From assembly GCA_949316235.1 (NCBI GenBank), contig OX438754.1:6619501-6683500 (forward strand): 64,000 nucleotides of DNA, written 5' to 3'. Source of the DNA: Oegoconia quadripuncta. Lineage: Eukaryota > Arthropoda > Insecta > Lepidoptera > Autostichidae. The position numbers and the translations under genes are program-made. The notes under the pieces are model-generated. The model saw only the letters and a program-made list of their open reading frames with translations, had not been told where the DNA came from and searched no databases. Shown piece by piece: positions 25,201 through 34,700 of the stretch (position 1 is the first letter of the stretch; every line of letters begins with the position of its first letter).

Positions 25201-25603
25201 CATAACAATACAAATACAACCAGTCTCTATTAATAAGACAATCTTTTAACATACATAACAAAGTCATAGAAGTGATGTCGGTAGGTAAGCTCCAATGTTG
25301 GCTCATTGGAATTGTTAACATGATATCTACCTACAACAACAGTCAACAAATTCTAATAAGCAGGTATTGGGTCACAGTGTACCCTTCGGGGCGGATTATT
25401 GTCTTACCGTTAAGTTCTTCGCACTTGTCCATCTTCTGTCCTTGCGTGGCCGCAGCAGAGAGGGCAAGTGCGTACTCCCTATCACTCTTCATCTTAGCTT
25501 GGAGGCTCCTCTTCATGGTTTCCATGAGCCGCAATTCTGCATCCTGCCGCGCCAGCAAGGCCTCGTGAGCCGCGCGCCCATTCCCACTCGACGCATATCC
25601 CAT
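22212..25603 (-). CDS. Fps85D: Tyrosine-protein kinase FER/FES (Fps85D-like), N-terminal two coding exons; partial
   Basis: Exon 1 is 25,603-25,408 and exon 2 is 22,402-22,212. The donors (G|GTAAGA, CAG|GTAAGA) and the acceptor (CCCTCAG|G) keep frame, giving 65.3 + 63.7 codons, 129 residues. The protein starts [20 protein letters not shown], continues through [20 protein letters not shown] with EYALAL, and exon 2 carries [20 protein letters not shown]. This matches, as I know it, the FCH start of FER/FES kinases (MGF..., LQDWELRLLET, KSDKEYA, residues ~1-125 of ~820). The family's F-BAR domain binds curved phosphoinositide membrane, and SH2 and kinase domains follow; these would lie left of 22,212 and most likely outside the window. 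A GTG three codons upstream is in frame, but ATG 25,603 fits the family start. A short upstream ORF may end two bases before this ATG. Confidence 0.85.
22641..22765 (+). repeat. Dispersed repeat in FER/FES intron 1
   Basis: It has ACGTCTACTGCTGAACATAG and GGCTTCCCCCATAGA, matching the repeat at 4,846 and 48,813. It lies just outside exon 2, within the 3.0-kb first coding intron. Confidence 0.55.
23446..23662 (+). repeat. SINE, 5'-truncated (GGTTGGTGGTA family)
   Basis: It shares GCCTGGCTAGCTACCACCAT, GCAATGTTAATAGCATTGTT, GATAGCCAGTCCCCCAAATA and the ACATCAGGTGTGATTGGGGT tail with the copy at 13,943. Intronic in FER/FES. Confidence 0.7.
24351..24652 (+). repeat. tRNA-derived SINE in FER/FES intron 1
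   Basis: A-box-like GGTGGCTCAGCAGCTAAG, a degraded B box, body CTCTTAAACGGTGAAGGAAA and tail AAGGCCTATATCCCTGCAGT. It is the same family as 9,975. The flanks TCCTACCAAGG and TCTTACCAATG may be a decayed target duplication. Confidence 0.75.
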
Positions 25604-26084
25604 GTTTACCACCCAACCACTTCACAGACACATCGCAACATAAACACAACGCACAGCATCACACCCCGTTATCACCGGCACTGAGTTTTACGTCACCAAC
25701 AAATAATTATTCAACTAGGTACCGAACGTTAGAACATACGTTATTTTTTTTTACAGTTTCGAAAGTTCAATTGAAAACACTAGGGGACAAAAAATGGATT
25801 CGATAAATATTTTCTACGAACGTGAGCGCAATAACACAGCGTTTCGACACGTGCATCCATTCACCAACTTACAACCCGACTGGAATGACGGACAGACGAG
25901 CACAAGTAGTGTTGCAAATAATCACAGAAAAGGAATTCAATAGAGATTGCCTTAGGAAAATCGGAATACTCGTAGGTAGAGATATGCATTCATCTTGTCT
26001 TTATATTTACCCAAGTTATGGTTGAAATGAAAAATGTTTCGAATAGTACAAACTAAAACATTTAGAAAACAGATACAATTACAG

Positions 26085-26310
26085 TGTGGCGTCACCGCAC
26101 CATGTTACTGGCAACACAGAGCGCGGATAGTCTGTGCTGTGCTTCCCGCTCTTGACCGGTCGGCGTTTATTCTTGTTTATCACTGTAATAATTATTGTAT
26201 CATCATTGTGCACGAATTACAGTTACTGCGATCAAACTGTGCGCCCCTAATTTAATAGCCTGCGTCCTCACGTACCCACTACCCCCGGAGACCAAATTGG
26301 TGACCCCAAG
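26085..26310 (+). mobile_element. Ty3/gypsy-type LTR remnant with primer site
   Basis: A segment starting TGTGGCGTCACC and ending about ACCCCCGGAGACCA is followed by TTGGTGACCCCAAG. TGGTGACCCC is what a tRNA-Trp primer-binding site looks like in CsRn1-type gypsy elements, and the LTR-like end just before it fits. No second LTR, no gag-pol and no target duplication were found. This is an inferred 5' LTR relic; chance resemblance is possible. Confidence 0.4.
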
Positions 26311-27480
26311 TTCGAAAACTGCCGTTTCTGCTCAGAATAGTAGACAGACCTGCAACGGAATAAGAACACGCCGACTCTAAAGCTGATCTTCACGCCTGCC
26401 ACATCACAGATGCCTACGGTATTATAACCTCGTAATCACTGTGGATGAGGTTACGCCGCTGCACGCATTTCTGCCTGTAAATCATACACGGCACACAGGC
26501 TCGCAGAATCGTAGTTCAACCAACAAACATTCATCATAATCAGTGCAGTGCAATTATGATAGAATACTTGATAGAACTACCTTTATTCTATCATTCAGTG
26601 GATGATTGCGAATATATAAACCAATATATATATATTTAAATAAAAGGTGTTTTATTTAAATGGAAAAACAAATAATAAATTCAGTAATTTTCACAGGGTG
26701 ACAGACATGGCACGAAGTGACAACCAATGTTAAAAACATTCTTTAATCAATAGAGAATTATAAATTATCAAAAGAGGTTTCAAAACTTCTTTTCAACAAA
26801 TTATCAAACATTACATGAGTAAACGTGTTGTTTGCAATACAGTGAGTCAACTCCATTTGAAGAGAATCGCCGTTTAGATACAAACAGAGACAGTAATAAA
26901 ATAATAGTATATCGCAATAAAATAATTGATTTGTTTGTGTATGACGAGGAAATTTCCAGATTTCGCCTATTGTTTTGTTTCTTTTTGACATATGTGACAT
27001 CAAAAGAGTGACCACCATGATTTATTTTTTAACTCGTCTTTTTTTCTGTGACAAAATTATCGCTATGACAAGAAATCGTGGTGCTCGATTAATTAAATGG
27101 TGTCGTGCTTAATTAAATGGTATCGTGCTTAATTAAATGGTATCTGAATGTTGCCTTTCCCTTCAATTATAAGTTTTTGTTTCGATTGATTTTCCTTCGA
27201 TGGAGACGGTAAAAAAATCGGTTAAAGTACCGATAAATCGGTAGCATTGACAACCTTAACCTGCTAACCACAGTGTAGCCCTGTCGAAAGAGTGTGGACG
27301 ATCGGTGTTTTTGCCAGGAAGGAAATACGGTACTGTATAGTGTAGTAGAAATACAGTAAAAACAGAAATGTACATCTGTAAGTTGTGAGCAGCACAAAAC
27401 TGTTTGCTGTGTTCATAGACGTTTGTTACGTCCATGGCTGTGTTATAAAATATCGGTATCAATCAACTATAGTTTGACGT
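26311..27480. other. Intergenic DNA with a short tandem repeat
   Basis: About 27,089-27,143 has nearly three tandem copies of a 20-bp unit, TCGTGCTTAATTAAATGGTA. Otherwise no genes were found. The minus-strand frames at 26,758-27,462 show no motif. Confidence 0.4.
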
Positions 27481-27690
27481 CGGTGTCGATTCGGATGTAC
27501 GCCAACTAGACTAAACTACACTAAAATTAGGTTTAGTTAAATAAAATGACGTTTGCTATTCGGAAAATTACAAACTTAACTAATTTGACAGGACTTGACT
27601 TATTTTAGTTTAATCGAATTAAACTTAGTTTTGCTATTCGGGATGACCAAATATCGTCTAAAATAAGAAACGTCAAACGTAAATTAACTT
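27481..27690. mobile_element. MITE-like fragment sharing a terminus with 29,520-29,613
   Basis: It begins GTCGGTGTCGATTCGGATGT followed by ACTAGACTAAACTAC. The reverse complement of about 29,540-29,613 begins GGTGTCGATTCGGATGTAC. A weaker relative (GGTGTCGATTCTGATGT) is at about 46,448. It is AT-rich and non-coding. Boundaries at the far ends are not clear. Confidence 0.45.
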
Positions 27691-28610
27691 AATATTGGAT
27701 AGGTTGTGGGGTATATTTGTTTTTATATTATTATTATTTTTTATAAAATAATTTTCAATTGTTGTTTACACTATTTTCTGCCCAATCTAATAAACACTAT
27801 GTATCTCTAAGGTTTGCTGGTAGAAAACTCTATCGGAGTTAAGCTCGCCTTTGTACATTTTATATACATTGCATATTTCTGTAATAATTTTGTGTACAAT
27901 AAAGATATTAAGATAATTTTAGTCGATACATAATTTTGTATGAACTAACCTAACTAACTAAACAATTGAAAATTCTAGTCGGATGTTTTGTGATAATATG
28001 TCAAAAGAATACATTTTTGAATTGAGCTGGTTGGTTGGATAGATCGTAGAGTACGTGGTTGGAGCTGTGGTGGATGAAAGGTAACTAGCTATCTACCATA
28101 AAGCTATATAAAAGTTTTACTCATTGATTGCGGCTCGCCCATTTAAATACTTACTTACCTATCTACTTAAAACCTTTTCTCTGTCCGTTCCTATTTAATT
28201 GTGGTCGGAAGTTTGGGTGGATGGGGTTTTTCCGGGTTAGTACGCTTCCACCCGTAACCCGTTGGGCATTAAAAAAAGTTTTGCAATAATTTTTTAATTG
28301 AGCTGGTTGGCGGGAAAGATGATATAATACGTGTTTAGAGTGGATGCAGATGAAAGGTAATAAGATCTCTCTATCTTGTACATAAAAGTTTTACTTATTG
28401 ATTGCGCGTCGCATGCTGATTGTGTGTGACAGGAAATTTACAAAAATAAATAATATAAAAAACGGCAAGCGAAATCGTTTCATAACGCCAACTGTAAATG
28501 GAGTTCTTTTGGCATATAGAAAAATGCTGCAAAAATTTCTAAGCGTCTCAAAACATGTTATCGAAAATGACTGGCATACTTTACTTCCTAAAACTTCCCA
28601 AAATTAATAA
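27691..28610. other. Intergenic AT-rich DNA
   Basis: Two imperfect copies of a ~70-bp stretch containing TTGAGCTGGTTGG and GTGGATG.AGATGAAAGGTAA lie around 28,020-28,085 and 28,298-28,365. A SINE-tail-like stretch (TCCGGGTTAGTACGCTTCCA) is at 28,229-28,260. No gene. Confidence 0.4.
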
Positions 28611-28737
28611 ACCGTTCTCAAGCATTGAGATGACGCTTGACAAGCTGTTGCTTATTAAAACTAAAACAGTATCAAAAAAATAGTATTGAGACTGAGACGC
28701 GATCTCGATCTCAAGATCGATTTATTAATACGCCCTA
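28611..28737. mobile_element. MITE (copy 2 of the 7,992 family)
   Basis: Opposite orientation to copy 1. It contains CATTGAGATGACGC, AAACAGTAT, AATAGTATTGAGACTGAGAC, GCGATCTCGATCTCA and the terminal GATTTATTAATACGCCC. Confidence 0.65.
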
Positions 28738-30036
28738 AGAAGAGAAAAACCGATGTAAATGTTAAAACTAGTAGCGCTATTTCATGTTCACATTTCTTGT
28801 TTGTCTGGCAACACTGTATTCAATTTAGTTATCTTGTCCTCTGTCAAACAAGGTTTCTTAGTTCGTGCCTATACTCTTTGGTTCGTGCGCAAACCCGAAT
28901 AGCACATGCACTTGATTAACCTGTAGGCGGACGCCGACACCGATCGGTGTCCAAAATACTTTTATTACCTTCAACACTCGCGAACACCGATCGATGTCGG
29001 CGGTACACCCGACTTTCAACTCTCAACTGTAATGATTATAGAGTTCCATTTCCTTTGGACTGTGTTTGAACTTGTTCTCCATTAAATTCCGCATCCAATA
29101 ATGTGCGCCATGTCATGTTAGCTATGATATTTAGTCTGTATTTGCGAAAATATTTTTTTTCTCTGTGGGTGGGAGTATAGGCATAGAATTCCAACTACTG
29201 TTTTTTATTAGAACAGGCTTAGGAACCTGGCCATAGAGCTTCCAATTCTCATAACAATTTATTGAATTACCCGTTTTTTTAAGAAAAACATGAAATTAAT
29301 CTGTACTTTGCGTAAAAATACCAATTATATCGTGGATATAGGTATACCTACATATTACAACTCGTAACATTTTTCTGATTTTTTGTATTATACTCGTAGC
29401 TGTAGTAGTGTTCATTCATTATATCCATAGATAATATATTCCCGTAGCTATAGCTTTTCACAGATTACAAATACACCCAGTAGAAGAGTATCTATAAACG
29501 TTTTTAACACCGCAGGTATTTTCGAAAATTTGACAGGCGCGCCGAGATACACTAATTTTAGTCGAATTTTGGTTAAGTTTAGTTTTAGTTGGTTGTACAT
29601 CCGAATCGACACCAGTCCATGATTGCTTATCATCCAGATAGCATTTTATAATTTTATAATAGCATTTTGTAAATAATGTTTTATTTATGATTTTGAATTT
29701 ATTTAAAGGAAAATTTTGAATGTCAACTGGAACCTTATTTATTATAAAAGCGTATATCATCAGACACAATAAAAGTTTTATTGTTATAACGTCGAGAGGC
29801 GGGTTGTATCCCGGAACCTGTTAAATAATTTAGTGACTCTTAAGTATTAACATTATGCATGTCACTATTTTTCTTAAACGATCCTAAATTTTTTCTTACG
29901 TAATTATGTTTTCGTAAACATATTGCAATGCTAATGTTAATATATTGAATTCCTTAAAGTTATTCTAAAGAGACACTTTGCATCGTCCGAACGGTTCGTT
30001 TCTGCAACACAAATGTACAATTTATATCCGCAGTAT
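28738..30036. other. Intergenic DNA with inverted repeats
   Basis: CGCCGACACCGATCGGTGT at 28,932-28,950 is nearly the reverse complement of 28,984-29,002 (ACACCGATCGATGTCGGCG). About 29,520-29,613 is a MITE terminus related to 27,481. No gene recognised. Confidence 0.45.
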
Positions 30037-30051
30037 ATCCCCACAACAGGA

Positions 30052-30321
30052 GCGTCTGTGGCTCAGATGCGGTCTCCCAATTTATGAATTTTTAAATTTA
30101 ATTTAATTACTTATGTGCATTTATCCGACTCCTCTTAAACGGTAAAGGCAAAAATCGTGAGGAAACCTGCATGCCTGAGAAATAAATATTCAAAGGCATG
30201 TGAAGTCCCCAACCCGCATTGGGTCAGCCAGCGTGGTAGACTATGGCCTATACTCCCTCATACTCGTATACGAGGGAAGGTCTATGTCCCTGCAGTGGGA
30301 TGTTTACGTGCTGATTATGAA
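30052..30321 (+). repeat. tRNA-derived SINE with 15-bp target duplication
   Basis: This is the same family as 9,975, but its head is internally deleted between the A and B boxes. It is flanked by a perfect direct repeat ATCCCCACAACAGGA at 30,037-30,051 and 30,322-30,336. A target duplication of this length is the mark of LINE-driven retroposition and fixes both element ends exactly. Confidence 0.9.
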
Positions 30322-30594
30322 ATCCCCACAACAGGATGTCGTAAGTCATTATGCTATGAAAATAGCTGAAATAAACGGAATCAACATCGGTTTAAATAAC
30401 GTGTGTTTTGTTTGCACAAATACTGCAGAGTTAAGTCATCTACAAGATTTAATCAAGATTATAAAGTCAATTATACATATAGGAGGAAAGTAGTGGAAAA
30501 ACTGGGTTGGCAAGAGTAGTGTCAGCAACCTCAGACTTTATAGGGATGAACAACCCATCACGCAAAATAGGCGCAAGCTGCGTCGATTTTTTTT

Positions 30595-31600
30595 TCCTTT
30601 TATTCTCTCCTCTAGGAGAAGGCAAAGGGATCTAGCCCATAACAGCCATGTCTTATTTCTCCAGTTTGTAAGTCAGTCTCAGTCAAAACAAGTAATTTGT
30701 CAAATACTTGGCGTATACAGAGTCTAGTCACGGTCAAGTCCTTCTTCAGTAAAGTGGCAGAATGCTTTACAAAAGATTTTGGCGTCTTCCTGTGGGAACC
30801 CTAAAGCTCCATTACGCATTTTAATTTACACTTCCCTTCACTTGTACACCATCACTAACGTTTGCTGCATAATATTCTGGCATTATTAAGCTTCAAAAGT
30901 TAGAATGCACAAATTATAAGAATTATAAAGAAAAATGCAACTTCACTCGCCGAGATCCCGCCAAAAAGCTATTAGAATTCTTCTTCTTATTTTTGAGGAT
31001 GGCAACCAGTCAACCTCATTGTCGAGGGACATTACTGCCAGTTTCGAGTGAAAATTTTTATTTATCTTATTTCTTCAGTTTATAGGTCAGTCTCAATCAA
31101 AACAAGTAATTCGTCGTATACAGAGTCTAGTCACGGTCAAGTCATTCTTCAGTAAAGTGGCAGAATGCTTTACAAAAGATTTTGGCGGCTTCTTGTGGGA
31201 ACCCGAAAGCTCCGTTACGCACTTTAATTTACACTTCCCTTCACCTGTACACCAACACTAACGTTTTCTGCACAATATTCTGCCATTATTAAGCTTCAAA
31301 AGTTAGAATGCACAAATTTTAAGACCTATAAAGAAAAATGCTACTTCACTCGCCGAGTTCCCGCCAAAAAGCCCAGTTATTAGAATTATTTCTAACCTTT
31401 GACAGGGCCTCCATTTTTTATTTCGTTTTTATTCATTCCTTTCGGGGAAGGCAAAGGGATCTAAGCCTATACAGCCATGTCTTATTTCTCTTATTTCTTC
31501 AATTTATTAGTCAGTCCCAGTCAAAACAAGTAATTCGTCGTATACTTGGCATATACAGAGTCTAGTCACGATCAAGTCATTCTTCAGTAAAGATCGAAAA
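30595..31600. repeat. Cluster of three copies of a ~350-bp repeat
   Basis: Copies at about 30,595-30,970, 31,055-31,380 and (partial) 31,420-31,600 share GGCAAAGGGATCTA, AGTCAAAACAAGTAATT.GTC, CAGAGTCTAGTCACGGTCAA, AAAGTGGCAGAATGCTTTAC and CTTTAATTTACACTTCCCTT. Two or three further copies are at 53,565-54,340. They are strongly alike, with no long ORF and no clear termini. The array ends about 150 bp before the eIF4B start codon. Confidence 0.75.
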
Positions 31601-31689
31601 GTAAATCTACACTAGCACTGCTACTGCTAGTTGTACCAAGGACCTTTGTAAATATAACGTTTTTCTCTATGGTATTTTTTTTTATTTTC

Positions 31690-31750
31690 GTTGTTCGTTT
31701 GACATTAATCAAATTTCAGTCAGTGGCAATACTGGCTCCAGCCTTGTAAT
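31690..31750 (+). promoter_or_regulatory. Likely eIF4B core promoter / 5' UTR
   Basis: TTTCAGTCAGTGG at about 31,714-31,726 holds an arthropod initiator-type TCAGT about 35 bases before the start codon. No TATA box is at the expected distance. The short leader suits a housekeeping translation gene. Inference only. Confidence 0.35.
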
Positions 31751-34700
31751 ATGGCCGCTACAGGTTAGTTTTATTAATTTTGTCACGTGAAAATTTCTTG
31801 ATTTTTGCAGTATTTCTTTGTTTATTTTCGATTTTTCATATCATAATTTCTTCACATATGATCTGTTTACTTTACTAAATACTTTTGTAAGCTATTTGAT
31901 GTTATCTAATAATGCTAACGTGTCATCATTTCACCTTTGCGGACGTTTGGATTTACCGCGTGGCCACATTTCTTAACTTTTTGCAGACTTTATTTTCATT
32001 ACTATGTGTTTTTATAACGATACTTTAAGTTCCGATGTTTTATACGAGGTAAGAACAAGTGAACTACAACTTATCTACCGCGCTTATAAAATGTCCTTTA
32101 AATGCGTCCACGAATAACCGCTTTCCAAAATCGGAGTAGGTCGTTCACTGAACAATGCGTCATCATTTCAATGTGTTCTACTTATTTTCATCCGCCCAGT
32201 CAATCCGGGCTATACCTGTATTCATGGCATTCATTTTACAGGCAAGAAATCAAAGAAATCAAAATGGATACCTGCCAGCATTACAGATATTATTGCGGAA
32301 CCGACGACTATTCCGACCATAAACAGCTGGGCAGACTCTGTAGATGAAGAACGTAAGTGAGCTTTTATTAAATCACCCAATTCATTCTGTATATGACCCA
32401 ATGATGAGAAACAGGGAAATGGCGGGCCAATGTTAATCTCGTACTTGGGGCGCACATACAGAGTGCTTGTCACTGCCTTCGCCCCGGGAAGGTCTGAGTA
32501 AAGGTCTGTTGTGTTCCTAAACACATTCTAGCCGGATGCTTCCCTCACAGGGAAGGTGGGGGAACCAGAAATTACAGTGCTGTGTCAAGCTGAGGATGCC
32601 CTGCCTGTGAGGCTGGGTGGAGGTGCAGATACTGCTACTGTTGGAAACCTTCATGACCAGCTGTTTTAGCACAATCTACGAGATGACTCTAGTCACAACT
32701 CAATTCAGACTAGTCTTTCGTTGGCTTGCTCCCTAATGCTACTGAGGGTCCTTCAAAATACCTGAAGTCATATAATGTTTATTGTTTTATAATTGTTACT
32801 AAACAAATTATTAAACCAGCAATGACAGCAAAAGTCACATGAAAACTACCTTTATGTATGAAGATGTTATGTATATAATATAGGCTTGCAGCAAATAGTC
32901 TGGTACTTGAATTGTATATTCGGTAAACATGTTTTACTTCGGTGTGAACAATATTTTAAATACCTCACAGGTATCCTTTAACTGAGTGTTTTTATTTGCT
33001 ATGTAATGTCATAAGGAAAACTTACATTTCATAAAGGCATGTTTACCAGCGCCATCTATAATTGTTTGTTTGAACAAATTAAATCATTAAGTAATAGAAG
33101 TATAGTTGCATAGCTGTTTAGTTAAATCTGATACACAATGGCTCCTTGCTTGGGCTGCCTTTTGTCAGAGTTTTGTAGTAAGACTTGTTTTATTTACCAT
33201 ATCTATTAACGTTGTGGTGAATAAATATCTCTTATTTGTTTATTATCTAAACACTCATGTGAAACAACATCCATTGTTGCTATCTTATTTATGTATCATT
33301 ATCACATATCAAAGTTTCAATTTCTGGATTCAGGAAACATACAGTACAAAATAATATAGATAAAAGGATTGTTATAGACTAAGCGGATGCGGATAAGCAA
33401 AAGTGTTCCACTGTTGGCAAGATGAATGTTAACAAAACTAAGTATTTAGTCCTCCTCCTTAGTCATTTCTTTTATCAAATCATATGTATGTTTGTATACT
33501 CTCATCCAGGGCAAGGATCATTGCGATTGAGATAAAACACGTGTACATAAACTCCAATTTGGACACCAGATATACACTTTCAATCAATGATTTCTTTATG
33601 GTTAGGATAAGCTAAAACTAAGTACTGTATTTTGAATGCGATTCAGCGGAGAGCTATGGCTATGCATCTCGCTCGCGGGCGCCGGTGCTGCTGCCGTCAG
33701 CCTCCCGCGCGGCTCGCGGCGGCATGGCGGTGGACGACGAATCCATCCCTCGTCGCCCGCCGTTCATCGCGCACATTTCCAATCTGCCTTATGATGTCGA
33801 CGAGAGCGCCATCACTGACCTATTTGCTGGACTTAAGGTGCGTTTGCACATATTAACTGTATGTAGTTCACTGTTGAATATATGCTTTTGCATTGCTCTT
33901 CATAAGACGATTTGAAGAGAAAATGTAAAACGTTTTTATTTAATAACTTACAAAATAATTAAATAAAAACGTTTTACATTTTCTTGGTTGATGAAGAGCT
34001 AAACTTATAGACCAGCATGGTAACCCGACTTATAGGCCAAATCGTCTTATGAAGAGCAATGCAAATGCATACAAAATAAAATTATTTTGTATGTTATTAA
34101 ATAAAAACGTTCATTCACAAGGTTGACTAGAGAAGAATAAGCTAGGTTGCTCATTAAGTATTATGGTTTGTATTCCGACATCAAAAAAGAAGAGAAATAA
34201 ATTAATAAGGAAAAGATTGAATATTACTGAGATGTTCTGATGACATCCACATCTCATCATCTAAATAATCAAAAGTTTTTTTGTTACATAGTGCCTTGAT
34301 GTGGTTCCCAATTTATGGATGTTTACTAATCTTATAAATAAAATAGGATTAATGTATCTTCCATGAGTTTACTTGTTCATATTGTTGAAATCTATAGGTA
34401 ATTGTGCTCATGGTCTATGTGAATGATTGTGAAAGAACAATGTTTATTATAACGAGATTAAATTGTGTGACTTCATGATAGCCCCACTGTCTGCTGTTTA
34501 TATGGGTGTTATATGCTAATTCCAATTCGTGTAGTATGTTTGCTTGTCTATTATACCACAATAGAATTATAACAAACAAGCAAGCAGTTCAATGGTGGAT
34601 AGTGATTACTACTGCCCATGGCATCAGTAACATACATTCATCCTCAAATACTGGGGTAACAGATGCATTGTTATGTTAAGGATTGAGATGGAACATTGCC

